Source: Candidatus Rhodoferax randersensis (GTDB taxonomy: Bacteria; Pseudomonadota; Gammaproteobacteria; Burkholderiales; Burkholderiaceae_C). From it: a stretch of 64,000 nucleotides of DNA. Within the stretch, counting starts at the first letter, position 1; the number at the start of each line of letters is the position of its first letter. The notes under the pieces are model-generated. The model made no database searches and was not told the origin of the DNA. It saw nothing but the letters and a program-made list of their open reading frames with translations. Position numbers and translations under genes: made by a program. Shown here piece by piece: positions 46,460 through 57,091 of the stretch. The stretch lies in assembly GCA_016718155.1 (NCBI GenBank), contig JADKEH010000006.1, positions 62,001 to 126,000 of the forward strand, read 5' to 3'.

Positions 46460-47359
46460 ATGGGACAAAAAATCCACCCAACCGGCTTTCGTCTGTCGAT
46501 TAGCCGCAACTGGTCTTCGCGTTGGTACGCCAATGACCGCGATTTCGCGGGCATGCTGGCCGAAGACATCAAGGTGCGTGAGTACCTGAAGGTCAAGCTC
46601 AAAAACGCATCGGTGTCGCGCATCCTGATCGAGCGTCCTGCCAAGAACGCGCGCATCACCATCTTCTCGGCGCGTCCGGGTGTGGTGATCGGCAAGAAAG
46701 GCGAAGACATCGAGAACCTCAAGCGCGACCTGGGCAAGCAGCTCGGCGTGCCCGTGGCTGTGAACATCGAAGAGGTGCGCAAGCCCGAAATCGATGCCAA
46801 GCTGATTGCCGACAGCATCACGCAGCAATTGGAAAAGCGGATCATGTTCCGTCGCGCCATGAAGCGTGCCATGCAAAACGCGATGCGCCTGGGTGCCCTG
46901 GGCATCAAGATCATGTCATCCGGTCGTCTGAACGGCATTGAAATCGCACGTTGCGAGTGGTATCGCGAAGGTCGCGTGCCACTTCACACACTGCGTGCCG
47001 ACATCGACTACGGTACCTCTGAGGCCAAGACTACTTACGGCATTATTGGCGTGAAGGTCTGGGTCTACAAGGGTGACACCCTGGGTCGCAACGATTTGCC
47101 TGCCGCCGTTGAGCCCCGTGCTGATGAAGAGCGTCGCCCCCGTGGTCCCCGTCGCGATGATCGCGGCGGTGCCCGTCCAGGTTCCGATCGTCCTGCTCCG
47201 CGCGGCGCAGTGCGTCGCCCGGCAGGCAGCAATGCCGCACCGGCTGACGGTAGCGACAAACCCGCTGAGGCCATTGGTGCCGATGCCAACAAACCCGCCG
47301 TTAAGCGCGTCCGCAAGGTAGCCGCGCCAGCTGCAGCAGCTGACGGTAAAGGAGAATAA
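46460..47359 (+). CDS. rpsC: 30S ribosomal protein S3 with long basic tail
   Basis: 299 residues, against 230-240 for most bacteria. The KH and C-terminal domains (residues 1 to about 215) are ordinary (MGQKIHPTGFRLSISRNWSS...). The extra ~80 residues (from about 220) are low-complexity, rich in Arg, Pro, Ala and Asp (RRPRGPRRDDRGGARPG, then APAAAADGKGE). Such extensions are known in Burkholderiales S3 proteins; their role is not settled. The next gene starts 2 bp later. Confidence 0.96.
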   Translation: MGQKIHPTGFRLSISRNWSSRWYANDRDFAGMLAEDIKVREYLKVKLKNASVSRILIERPAKNARITIFSARPGVVIGKKGEDIENLKRDLGKQLGVPVAVNIEEVRKPEIDAKLIADSITQQLEKRIMFRRAMKRAMQNAMRLGALGIKIMSSGRLNGIEIARCEWYREGRVPLHTLRADIDYGTSEAKTTYGIIGVKVWVYKGDTLGRNDLPAAVEPRADEERRPRGPRRDDRGGARPGSDRPAPRGAVRRPAGSNAAPADGSDKPAEAIGADANKPAVKRVRKVAAPAAAADGKGE

Positions 47360-47361
47360 TT

Positions 47362-47779
47362 ATGTTGCAACCCGCTCGTCGCAAGTACCGCAAAGAGCAA
47401 AAGGGCCGTAACACCGGCGTCGCAACCCGGGGTAGCTCGGTCGCGTTTGGTGATTTTGGTCTGAAGTGCACGGATCGTGGCCGTTTGACCGCCCGGCAAA
47501 TTGAAGCTGCACGTCGTGCGATCTCGCGCCACGTCAAGCGTGGTGGCCGTATCTGGATTCGTGTGTTCCCTGACAAGCCAATTTCCCAGAAGCCTGCCGA
47601 AGTTCGCATGGGTAACGGCAAGGGCAACCCCTGAGTACTACGTGGCTGAGATTCAACCCGGCAAGATCGTGTTCGAAATTGTTGGGGTGACGGAAGAATT
47701 GGCGCGTGAAGCGTTTCGTCTGGCAGCTGCCAAGCTGCCCTTGCGCACCACTTTTGTGGCCCGCATGCTGGGTCAGTAA
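47362..47779 (+). CDS. rplP: 50S ribosomal protein L16 (one-base frameshift in the sequence given)
   Basis: The first frame reads MLQPARRKYRKEQKGRNTG...MGNGKGNP then meets a stop. Removing one C from the CCCC at 47628-47631 continues as EYYVAEIQPGKIVFEIVGV...TTFVARMLGQ, giving exactly 138 residues, the normal length. L16 is essential and binds the A-site tRNA elbow region of the 50S, so a real frameshift would not be tolerated unless corrected. This is best read as a homopolymer base-calling error and serves as a control for the other frameshifts in the window. Confidence 0.93.
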
Positions 47780-47794
47780 TCAGGAGCACATGTT

Positions 47795-48001
47795 ATGAAA
47801 ACTACTGAACTGCGCCAGAAAGACGTTGCCGGTGTGCAAGCTGAAGTCAAAGCGCTACAAAAAGCCCACTTTGGCCTGCGCATGCAAAAGGCCACGCAAC
47901 AACTCAACAACACGGCTACGCTGCGCTCGACGCGCCGCGACATTGCTCGCGCCAAGACGATTCTTGTCGAGAAGCAAAAAGCCGAACAGCCCACCAAGTA
48001 A
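47795..48001 (+). CDS. rpmC: 50S ribosomal protein L29
   Basis: 68 residues (MKTTELRQKDVAGVQAEVKAL). Normal family pattern LRMQKATQQLNNTATLRSTR. Located at the tunnel exit. Confidence 0.97.
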   Translation: MKTTELRQKDVAGVQAEVKALQKAHFGLRMQKATQQLNNTATLRSTRRDIARAKTILVEKQKAEQPTK

Positions 48002-48011
48002 GGAGTGACCT

Positions 48012-48281
48012 ATGACGGAAGCTAAGACATCCCTCAAGCGCACCTTGATTGGCAAGGTGGTTAGCGACAAGCGTGCCAAGACCGTGACCGTGCTGATCGA
48101 GCGTCGCGTCAAGCACGAGCTTTACGGCAAGATCGTTGGCAAATCCAGCAAGTACCACGCCCATGACGAAAAGGGTGAGTACAAGCTGGGCGACGTGATC
48201 GAGATCACCGAAAGCCGGCCGATTTCCAAGACCAAGAATTGGGTTGCGACCCGCTTGGTTGAGAAAGCCGCTGTGGTGTAA
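48012..48281 (+). CDS. rpsQ: 30S ribosomal protein S17
   Basis: 89 residues (MTEAKTSLKRTLIGKVVSDK), full-length. Last gene of this S10 block; the genes that usually follow (rplN, rplX, rplE) are not next, a terminator is, so the spc-type genes must be a separate unit. Confidence 0.97.
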   Translation: MTEAKTSLKRTLIGKVVSDKRAKTVTVLIERRVKHELYGKIVGKSSKYHAHDEKGEYKLGDVIEITESRPISKTKNWVATRLVEKAAVV

Positions 48282-48316
48282 GCCTTTATTGATGCATCCC
48301 TGCGGGTTTTAGCGAG

Positions 48317-48341
48317 ACGGCTCACAATGTGGGCCGTTTTG
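48317..48341 (+). terminator. terminator after rpsQ
   Basis: ACGGCTCAC (48317-48325), loop AAT, GTGGGCCGT (48329-48337) with one G-U pair, then TTT. It marks the end of the S10 transcript. Confidence 0.75.
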
Positions 48342-48447
48342 CTTTGTCGTAACACTGCGCTGCGCGCAGTTGTTGGCCAAATCCCAATCGAGGGCGATTA
48401 AGCAATTGTGCAAAGCCGTTTTCAGACACATTCAGGAGTAAACAGAC

Positions 48448-48954
48448 ATGATCAAAATTGGTGACACCCTTCCATCGGCGACCTTGATGGAGTATTCCGA
48501 AGTCGAGGGTGGCGGTTGCAGTATCGGACCGAATCCGGTTGATGTGGCCAAGGCTTGTGCCGGAAAAACTGTCGCCTTGTTCGCGCTGCCGGGGGCCTTT
48601 ACTCCGACTTGCTCAGCCAAGCATGTGCCAGGCTATGTGCAGAAGTTCGACGAGTTGAAGGCAGCAGGTGTCGATGAGATTTGGTGTGTCAGCGTCAATG
48701 ACGCGTTCGTCATGGGTGCCTGGGCGCGTGACCAAAAGACGGGGGCCAGGGTTCGCATGTTGGCCGACGGTGATGCCAATTTCACCAAGGCCGTGGGTTT
48801 GACCTTGGACTTGACTGGCAAAGGAATGGGCCTGCGCAGCAACCGATATTCCATGCTGGTCAAGAACGGTACGGTCACGTCCTTGAACATTGAGGGGCCA
48901 GGCAAATTTGAAGTCAGTGACGCAGCCACCATGTTGGCGCAAGCCAAGGCTTGA
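48448..48954 (+). CDS. Prx5-type peroxiredoxin
   Basis: 168 residues. AhpC/TSA family, Prx5 (type II) subgroup. The peroxidatic Cys is in PGAFTPTCSAKHVPGY (about residue 55); the second Cys at 75 (EIWCVSVND) is the usual Prx5 pattern. Reduces hydrogen peroxide and organic peroxides. Stands alone. Confidence 0.9.
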   Translation: MIKIGDTLPSATLMEYSEVEGGGCSIGPNPVDVAKACAGKTVALFALPGAFTPTCSAKHVPGYVQKFDELKAAGVDEIWCVSVNDAFVMGAWARDQKTGARVRMLADGDANFTKAVGLTLDLTGKGMGLRSNRYSMLVKNGTVTSLNIEGPGKFEVSDAATMLAQAKA

Positions 48955-49022
48955 TGCATCCTTGCACCGCCCCCCGTGCACCACCTATTGGCGTCTGTCC
49001 TGAGATCCGGTGACGCGGGCGG

Positions 49023-49526
49023 TCAAAGATCGGCCTTGAGGTAGTGGGCGCCAGCGATTGGGTTGTGGTAGTAGGGTGGAATTTCCTCAAATCCCAGACC
49101 CTGGTACAACGCTCGCGCGGTTTCCATCTCGTCCAGCGTATCGAGTAGCACACTGCGGTATCCCACCTGACGGGCAGTGTCCAGAATCCTCTCGGCCAGA
49201 TCCCGCCCCAATCCCAGGCCACGAAAAGCGGGGCGTACATACAGGCGCTTCATTTCGCAGGCGTTGACGTAATCGGCAGCGTCGAGCGCACGAAGCGCAC
49301 AGCAACCAGCCACCGCGCCGTCTACCAGCGCGATCAACAGGCTGCCGCGTGGCGCCGCATACTCGCCGGGCAGATTGCTCAGTTCGTTGCTGAAGTCCTG
49401 AAAACACAAGTCAACCAGTAGTGACTCTGCATACTCCTGAAATATCCGGCGTGTCGCATCCAGCTCGGGAGCAGTGTCAGGGACGATGAAATTGATGACA
49501 GGTGCGGAGGTCTTCAGATGTTGCAT
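49023..49526 (-). CDS. GNAT-family N-acetyltransferase
   Basis: 167 residues from ATG 49526 (a TTG five codons upstream is possible). The acetyl-CoA motif RPAFRGLGLGRDLAERIL (R-x-x-G-x-G) is clear, with LYQGLGFEEIPPYYHNP as the C-terminal GNAT strand. Substrate unknown. Confidence 0.85.
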   Translation of the reverse strand: MQHLKTSAPVINFIVPDTAPELDATRRIFQEYAESLLVDLCFQDFSNELSNLPGEYAAPRGSLLIALVDGAVAGCCALRALDAADYVNACEMKRLYVRPAFRGLGLGRDLAERILDTARQVGYRSVLLDTLDEMETARALYQGLGFEEIPPYYHNPIAGAHYLKADL

Positions 49527-49594
49527 GGGAAACCGGCGCAAGAACGATTAGAGGCAGCGAGCGTGGGGAGCTTAGAGTGGTCGGCGACGGCGCA

Positions 49595-50752
49595 CTAGAG
49601 GACCTTGGCGAATTCCAGCGTCAACGCCTGTGGCAGTTGGGTCGCCAGCTCGCTGCGCGTCACGCGGGTCATGTTGCCACTTACCCAACTGGCGATGGAC
49701 AGCGTCCCGCTGTCGTAGCCAATTTCGATAAACGGGAAATTGGGCTCCGCCTTGAGCAGGTCGGCGCGCAACTGGTTGAACTGGTCATTGCGGATACGCT
49801 CGTCAACAATGATCAAGTGCGGCTGTTCCAGCTCGCAGTAACGGATGGCCGCTGCGGATGTCGGGACACTGTCGAACATCAAGCCCAACGCGCGGCAAAT
49901 CGACTTGACGTCCTCGCGCAAGGGGGCCTCACCCGTGATGACCAGCACCCGTTGACCCGCCAGAGCTTGCGATGGCGTACTTATCCATGACTCGGAGCCG
50001 GCATCCATTTCCAGGGCGGTCAACCCTTCAAGCTGCTTGACGGTTCTGGGAAACTCCAGTGTGAACGTGTGCTCATCAGCGGTCACGGTGGTCTGGACCG
50101 TGACGCCCATGGCGTATGCGATTTCGGTGACCAACTGCCAGTTCAGCGCGTCCGGCTCATCGTGGGTGTGGTCGGGCTTGCCGGCTACCACCACCGCGCG
50201 GGTGGTTTTGAAACTGAGCAGGGCATGAGCCGGCCAGTTTTTGACGTCCAGCAAGACGAACAAGCGGGTGCCAGGCCTGGCGGCGTACTCAACTGCAGCC
50301 ATCACCAAGCTGGTCACCAAGTCAAAATCAACCAGCACTGCCACGGGTTTGATGCTGCGATGGAGCTCGACTCCGCGGTGGTGCATCAGGGCGGCGCGCT
50401 CGTCGAGTGCGCGTTTGACGACTGAATCGAGGTTGAGCTGTGCATGGGCTTGTTGCCAGCGGCCCTCGGCAACGCGCGCCAGCAATTGGCAGTTCTGGGA
50501 CAGCCGATGCAGCTCGGCCAGCGCGTCTTCGACTGGCTTCGCCAAACCCGGAGCAATGGCGCCTGACTCAACCCAGGCATGCAGCGCATGTTTGACCACG
50601 TTCAGGGGCGGGTCCACCTGCCCCCCCACGGCCGCAACCAGGGAGTAGTCAGTTGAGCTTGGCGGCGGCGCGGTTGGTGGTCGGCTAGGGTCCTGCATGT
50701 CGCCTTCCAGTCCAGGAGGCACGGTGTTCAGGTAGCGGCTGTCTGTTGTCAC
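49595..50752 (-). CDS. degenerate kinase-like plus receiver-like signalling protein
   Basis: 385 residues from GTG 50752 (AAGGGG upstream). The N-terminal half has an HisKA/HATPase-like arrangement (LSQNCQLLARVAEGRW, DFDLVTSLVMAAVEYAARPG) in which the ATP-binding Asn of the N box is replaced by Glu and no G box is seen. The C-terminal 120 residues are receiver-like: QRVLVITGEAP lacks the Asp pair, an Asp remains in LIIVDERI, and the usual Lys is not visible. It probably no longer phosphorylates; the real partner is unknown. Confidence 0.55.
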   Translation of the reverse strand: MTTDSRYLNTVPPGLEGDMQDPSRPPTAPPPSSTDYSLVAAVGGQVDPPLNVVKHALHAWVESGAIAPGLAKPVEDALAELHRLSQNCQLLARVAEGRWQQAHAQLNLDSVVKRALDERAALMHHRGVELHRSIKPVAVLVDFDLVTSLVMAAVEYAARPGTRLFVLLDVKNWPAHALLSFKTTRAVVVAGKPDHTHDEPDALNWQLVTEIAYAMGVTVQTTVTADEHTFTLEFPRTVKQLEGLTALEMDAGSESWISTPSQALAGQRVLVITGEAPLREDVKSICRALGLMFDSVPTSAAAIRYCELEQPHLIIVDERIRNDQFNQLRADLLKAEPNFPFIEIGYDSGTLSIASWVSGNMTRVTRSELATQLPQALTLEFAKVL

Positions 50753-50962
50753 TTCAATCCCCTTGTGGCGGTCACAATCAGATTAAAGCCGAATCGATAG
50801 GTTTCGAACAGCCCCGGATACGCCATGGATGCGCAAAACGGATAATCCGACCATGTATTGTCTCCTTACCCTCACCCATGTTTTGGTGGCGCGCGGCCAC
50901 CGCTGTCCAGACCACCGTCACGAAGCCCGCGGGACCGGCGTGTGTACCGCCTTGCCGTGGAG

Positions 50963-52207
50963 ATGATGACTACACTGTCGGCGCGCCGTGTGGCCAGTCT
51001 TTTCTTCGCCTTTGCCTTTGCCTATTTTCTTTCGGCTCTGATTCGGGCAGTTACTGCGACCTTGTCGCCGACCTTGAGCGCTGAGTTCGCCCTCAATGCC
51101 GGCGACCTTGGTCTCTTGGCCGGCGCCTATTTCCTTGGCTTTGCGACCACTCAGTTGCCCTTGGGTACGTGGCTGGATCGGTTTGGTCCGAAGCGCGTGA
51201 TTCTGTGTTTTCTCGTGGTGGCCGTGCTTGGCTGCGTCGCGTTCTCCGCCGCCACTAACTTCACCGAGCTGATCGTTGCGCGTGCCCTGTGTGGTGTTGG
51301 GGTCAGCGCGTGCCTGATGGCGCCGCTCACCGGGTATCGGCGCTGGTTCGCACCAGGCATGCAACTGCGCGCCAACTCCTGGATGCTGATGAGTGGGTCG
51401 CTGGGGATGGTGGCGTCAACGTTGCCGGTGCAGTGGTTGGTGCCAATTCTGGGTTGGCGGCCATTGTTCTGGGGCCTGGCTTTGCTGGTGCTGTTGGCCA
51501 TCGGATTGATTTCATGGGCTGTTCCGAAGTGGGAGCAGGATCATCCTGGTGAGGTGACTGCACCCCCCGCGCAGGGCTACGGCGTCGTCTGGGCGCATCC
51601 CTACTTCCGCAAGATGGCGCCGCTGGGCTTCTTCTGCTACGGTGGTCTGATCGCCGTCCAGACCTTGTGGGCCGTGCCCTGGATGACCAAAGTGGCTGGC
51701 TACAGCTCGCTGGAGGCGGCCCAGGCGCTGTTTTGGATCAACGTCGCCATGCTGTGCACGTTCTGGTTCTGGGGTGCCATCAACCCGCGCCTGACCCGCA
51801 AGGGCTTGCACGCCGATAGTTTGATCACGCGTGGTTTGCCTTTCAGTTTTCTATTATTAGCTATCGTAATAATAGCTGGAAATTCAATGCCATCGTTGGT
51901 TGGAGTCGGATTAGGCCTCTATTGCATGAGCTGCACGTTTGTCGCCGTGTCGCAGCCGGCGGTAGCCATGGCTTTTGCACCCGCATTGGCCGGCAGGGCC
52001 CTGACCGCCTACAACCTGGTCATGTTTTCAGGGGTTTTTGCCGTCCAATGGGGCATTGGTTTGGCTGTGGATGCATTCCGGTCGGCCGGATTGACCGAAA
52101 TCCAAGCCTTTCAGGCGTCCATAGGGCTGTTCCTGTGCTGTTGTGTCGCCTCGTATGCCTATTTCCTGGTACCCAGACGCGATAATCGCAACACAGTCAC
52201 CCCATGA
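50963..52207 (+). CDS. MFS transporter
   Basis: 414 residues from ATG 50963 (ATG 50966 is equally possible, both after GGAG); the frame upstream is not protein-like. Twelve helices, MFS motif A as GTWLDRFGPKRVI between helices 2 and 3. The substrate is unknown. In helix 9 or so the DNA contains a 9-bp perfect AT-rich inverted repeat (51851-51875) while the protein reads FLLLAIVIIAG, so an insertion has been accommodated in frame. The EIIA gene begins 4 bp inside its 3' end. Confidence 0.85.
   Translation: MMTTLSARRVASLFFAFAFAYFLSALIRAVTATLSPTLSAEFALNAGDLGLLAGAYFLGFATTQLPLGTWLDRFGPKRVILCFLVVAVLGCVAFSAATNFTELIVARALCGVGVSACLMAPLTGYRRWFAPGMQLRANSWMLMSGSLGMVASTLPVQWLVPILGWRPLFWGLALLVLLAIGLISWAVPKWEQDHPGEVTAPPAQGYGVVWAHPYFRKMAPLGFFCYGGLIAVQTLWAVPWMTKVAGYSSLEAAQALFWINVAMLCTFWFWGAINPRLTRKGLHADSLITRGLPFSFLLLAIVIIAGNSMPSLVGVGLGLYCMSCTFVAVSQPAVAMAFAPALAGRALTAYNLVMFSGVFAVQWGIGLAVDAFRSAGLTEIQAFQASIGLFLCCCVASYAYFLVPRRDNRNTVTP
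51851..51877. repeat. AT-rich palindrome within the MFS gene
   Basis: CTATTATTA (51851-51859) and TAATAATAG (51867-51875) are perfect reverse complements; an alternative pair AGCTAT/ATAGCT spans 51859-51877. The patch is much richer in A+T than the surrounding gene. Confidence 0.6.
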
Positions 52208-52650
52208 ACAACGGCATCCTCATCATTGCTCACGCGCCACTGGCCAGTGCTCTGTGCCAGGCGGTGCTGCATGTGTTTCCGGACTGCCGTGCCGACGTTG
52301 CCGCGTTTGACGTCGAGCCGGGTGTTGCACCGGAAGTTTCGTTGGTGGGTGCGCGACGCGCCTTGAGTCAAATTGGAGCGCCGCAGACGCTGGTGCTGGC
52401 GGATGTTTTTGGTGCCACGCCCTGCAATGTGGCGCAAAAATTGGTCGATGGCTTGACATCGCGACTGGTCGCGGGGGTCAACTTACCGATGCTCCTGCGA
52501 GCGGTCACCTATCGACATGAATCGCTCGATACCCTGGTGACCAGGGCGATCGTGGGCGGCACGCAGGGCGTGATGCAGGTAGCCATCACGGCCCCACAAA
52601 ATCAGGCGAGGAAACACCATGGTCAAGGCCACGACGACAATCAACAATAA
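52204..52650 (+). CDS. PTS mannose-type EIIA component
   Basis: 148 residues. The phosphorylated His is in IIAHAPLASALC (residue 10). EIIA-Man fold, VFGATPCNVAQKL. In many betaproteobacteria the PTS has lost its sugar permeases and EIIA acts as a regulator; here EIIA, HPr and EI form one overlapping operon and no EIIB/EIIC is seen. Overlaps HPr by 32 bp. Confidence 0.88.
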   Translation: MNNGILIIAHAPLASALCQAVLHVFPDCRADVAAFDVEPGVAPEVSLVGARRALSQIGAPQTLVLADVFGATPCNVAQKLVDGLTSRLVAGVNLPMLLRAVTYRHESLDTLVTRAIVGGTQGVMQVAITAPQNQARKHHGQGHDDNQQ

Positions 52651-52888
52651 GCTCGGACTGCACGCTCGCGCCTCGGCCAAATTAACCAAGTTGGCAGGTA
52701 GTTTCCCGTGCGAGGTCTGGATGTCCAAGGGTGAGCGGCGTATCAACGCCAAGAGCATCATGGGCGTGATGATGCTGGCCGCCGGCATCGGCAGCACCGT
52801 TGAAATCGATACCCACGGCGCGCGCGAGCAGGAGGCTCTGGACGCCCTGCTGGCCTTGATTGCCGACAAGTTTGGAGAGGGTGAGTGA
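52619..52888 (+). CDS. ptsH: HPr phosphocarrier
   Basis: 89 residues. The active His is in NNKLGLHARASAKL (about residue 16), and the Ser-46 region reads INAKSIMGVMML, the site HPr kinase would use. Central carrier between EI and EIIA. Its 3' end overlaps EI by 4 bp. Confidence 0.93.
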   Translation: MVKATTTINNKLGLHARASAKLTKLAGSFPCEVWMSKGERRINAKSIMGVMMLAAGIGSTVEIDTHGAREQEALDALLALIADKFGEGE

Positions 52889-54660
52889 CCTTTGCCATTC
52901 ATGGTCTGGCGGTCGCGCGTGGCATCGCCATCGGGCGCGCCGTGTTGGTGGCGTCCAGTCGTGTCGATGTGGCGCACTATTTCATTGATCCCGCTCGTGT
53001 CGAGTCAGAGATCGATCGGGTCAGGTTTGGCCGCAATGCGGTGGTCGATGAGATCCATCGATTGCAGACCAGCGTTTCACATATGGGCACCAAGGAAGCA
53101 GCCCACGAACTGGGCGCGCTGCTTGACGTCCACCTGATGTTGCTCCAAGACGAGGAGTTGATTGGCGGCGTGAAGCACTGGATCACCGATCGCCTCTACA
53201 ACGCCGAGTGGGCACTGACCACGCAACTCGAAGTGATTGCCCGCCAGTTCGATGAAATGGAGGACGAGTACTTGCGTGAGCGCAAGGCCGACCTAGAGCA
53301 GATCGCCGAGAAGGTGCTGCGCGCCATGAAAGGTGACGGCTCGGCGGTGGTCACGGTGCCGCAACGGCCTGCTCGAAAGCGCCCGCAACAGGATGTGCTG
53401 TTGGACGACACGGTCGATGTGCCGCTGGTGTTGATCGCGCACGATTTGTCTCCGGCGGACATGCTGCAGTTCAAGCAAAGCGTGTTTGGCGGCTTTGTCA
53501 CCGATGTTGGCGGCAAGACTTCTCACACCGCAATCGTCGCGCGCAGCATGGACATTCCCGCAGTGGTGGGGGCCCGGACCTGTAGCCAGTTGATACGCCA
53601 GGACGACTGGGTCATCATTGACGGCGACGCCGGTGTAGTGATTGTCGATCCGTCGCCAATCATCCTCGCCGAGTACGGCTTCAAGCAGCGCCAACGTGAA
53701 CTCGAACGCGGCCGGCTGTCGCGCCTGCTGCATACGCCCGCCCTCACCATGGATGGGCAAAAAGTGGATTTGCTGGCCAATATCGAGATGCCCGAGGATG
53801 CGTCTGGCGCGGTCAAGTCGGGCGCGGTTGGGGTGGGGCTGTTTCGCAGCGAATTCCTGTTCATGGGGCGCAACGGCAACCTCCCCAATGAGGAAGAGCA
53901 GTATCAGGCCTATCGCAGGGCCGTTGAGGGCATGCAGGGCCTGCCCGTAACAATTCGAACCGTGGACGTCGGCGCCGACAAGCCACTGAACAAATCGGCG
54001 CGCGACGATGCCCACCTCAATCCAGCCCTGGGTCTGCGCGCCATCCGTTGGAGTTTGGCCGATCCAGCCATGTTTTTGACGCAGTTGCGGGCGATCCTGC
54101 GGGCGGCCGCGCATGGGCAGGTTGGGCTGCTCATTCCGATGCTGGTTCATGCCAGCGAGATTCGCCAGACTATCGCGCTGATTGTGCAGGCACGGGCGGA
54201 ACTGGACCAGCGCGGCGTTGTCTACGGCCCCGTCAAACTCGGCGCCATGATCGAGATACCGGCGGCTGCCTTGACACTCAAGATGTTCCTGAAGTACTTT
54301 GACTTTCTGTCGATTGGTACCAATGATCTGATCCAGTACACCCTGGCAATTGACCGTGCCGACGAGTCAGTGGCCCATTTGTACGATCCGCTGCACCCCG
54401 CCGTCCTGCGTCTGGTGGCCGACACCATCGCGGAATGCGATGCGCAGGGCAAGAGCGTCAGTGTCTGCGGCGAAATGGCGGGTGATGTGGAGATGACCCG
54501 TTTGTTGTTGGGGTTGGGTCTGCGCAGTTTCTCCATGCATCCGGCGCAAATTCTGGCCGTCAAACAAGAGGTGTTGCGTGCGGACACCGGACGGCTGCGG
54601 GAATGGGCCCAAGCCGTGATGCAGGACGAGGATCCTGGTCAACGCATGGGGCGATCCTGA
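52885..54660 (+). CDS. ptsI: PTS enzyme I (PEP-protein phosphotransferase)
   Basis: 591 residues from GTG 52885, overlapping HPr (GTGA). Active His in VGGKTSHTAIVARS (about 213); PEP-binding domain at the C-terminus with the catalytic Cys in SVSVCGEMAGD (about 530). Normal length and layout. With HPr and EIIA forms a PEP-driven signalling relay. Confidence 0.95.
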   Translation: MTFAIHGLAVARGIAIGRAVLVASSRVDVAHYFIDPARVESEIDRVRFGRNAVVDEIHRLQTSVSHMGTKEAAHELGALLDVHLMLLQDEELIGGVKHWITDRLYNAEWALTTQLEVIARQFDEMEDEYLRERKADLEQIAEKVLRAMKGDGSAVVTVPQRPARKRPQQDVLLDDTVDVPLVLIAHDLSPADMLQFKQSVFGGFVTDVGGKTSHTAIVARSMDIPAVVGARTCSQLIRQDDWVIIDGDAGVVIVDPSPIILAEYGFKQRQRELERGRLSRLLHTPALTMDGQKVDLLANIEMPEDASGAVKSGAVGVGLFRSEFLFMGRNGNLPNEEEQYQAYRRAVEGMQGLPVTIRTVDVGADKPLNKSARDDAHLNPALGLRAIRWSLADPAMFLTQLRAILRAAAHGQVGLLIPMLVHASEIRQTIALIVQARAELDQRGVVYGPVKLGAMIEIPAAALTLKMFLKYFDFLSIGTNDLIQYTLAIDRADESVAHLYDPLHPAVLRLVADTIAECDAQGKSVSVCGEMAGDVEMTRLLLGLGLRSFSMHPAQILAVKQEVLRADTGRLREWAQAVMQDEDPGQRMGRS

Positions 54661-54675
54661 TAGCTGCTTGAGCGC

Positions 54676-54757
54676 CCTATCGGTAGGCCTTTTTTTTAAG
54701 GACCGACCCACCATGACAAAACCCCGCAAAGCTCGCGCCCAGCGGGGTTCTATTTTT
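54676..54757 (+). terminator. terminator region between ptsI and groL
   Basis: A strong stem AACCCCGC/GCGGGGTT (54720-54727, 54742-54749) is followed by CTATTTTTT, and a weaker CCTA-TCGG-TAGG stem with eight T lies at 54678-54698. The first can serve both convergent genes. The TAGCTGCTTG at 54661 resembles a Comamonadaceae dispersed repeat. Confidence 0.65.
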
Positions 54758-54812
54758 TGATCGCGAGCGGTCACGCCCAACGACGCTGTAGGTCGTCAGG
54801 CAAGGAGCAAGA

Positions 54813-56471
<1,659 letters not shown>

Positions 56472-56521
56472 GTTGATTTCTCCGAATTCAGTTAATTGGT
56501 GGGATCTGGGCGTGCGGGGAA

Positions 56522-56812
56522 TTACTTCACCACGACGGCAAACAGATCGTCTTCTTTCATGACGAGCAACTCGTCGCCATCGACCTTGACGGTCTGGCCG
56601 CTGTACTTGCCAAACAAGACGCGATCGCCAACCTTGACCGACATGGCGCTCAGTTCGCCCTTGTCGTTCTTCTTGCCAGGACCGACGGCCAGCACTTCGC
56701 CTTGGTCAGGCTTTTCGGCGGCGCTGTCAGGAATCACGATGCCGGAAGCGGTTTTGGTTTCGTTTTCGACGCGTTTGACGATCACGCGGTCTGCCAGGGG
56801 ACGCAGTTTCAT
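56522..56812 (-). CDS. groES: co-chaperonin GroES
   Basis: 96 residues (MKLRPLADRVIVKRVENETK). The mobile loop region KTASGIVIPDSAAEKP is intact. First gene of the groESL operon, controlled by the CIRCE element and by the sigma-32-like promoter upstream. Confidence 0.98.
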   Translation of the reverse strand: MKLRPLADRVIVKRVENETKTASGIVIPDSAAEKPDQGEVLAVGPGKKNDKGELSAMSVKVGDRVLFGKYSGQTVKVDGDELLVMKEDDLFAVVVK

Positions 56813-56915
56813 GGGGGCTCCTTGATTTGGAAACAGAGGTTGAAATCAATAGCGCCAACTCTGTAAAGTTAGCGCCAATTAACTTGAAGAGGTGATTGGC
56901 CAAGCATTTTGCTTG

Positions 56916-56942
56916 TTAGCACTCAACTCTTACGAGTGCTAA
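56916..56942 (-). promoter_or_regulatory. CIRCE operator for HrcA
   Basis: TTAGCACTC (56916-56924), 9 bases, GAGTGCTAA (56934-56942): perfect match to the CIRCE consensus. Lies just upstream of groES, so HrcA should repress the operon. Confidence 0.95.
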
Positions 56943-56970
56943 TGATAAGGCCTTTTGGTTGAGTTTCAAG
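56943..56970 (-). promoter_or_regulatory. sigma-32-like promoter of groESL
   Basis: On the minus strand CTTGAAA (56970 down to 56964), 13 bases, then CCTTATCAT. The -35 box is perfect for sigma-32 (RpoH); the -10 is partial. CIRCE follows at once, giving dual RpoH and HrcA control. Confidence 0.6.
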
Positions 56971-57091
56971 TGACATTGGCAAAAACGAGGCTGTTTGCGG
57001 AACGTCTCTGCACTTTCCATTTCGCGCCAGTCATCACTCGATTCGACGGCTTACATGGGTTGAGCCAGTCGGGTGGTGGTATGCGATTTCC

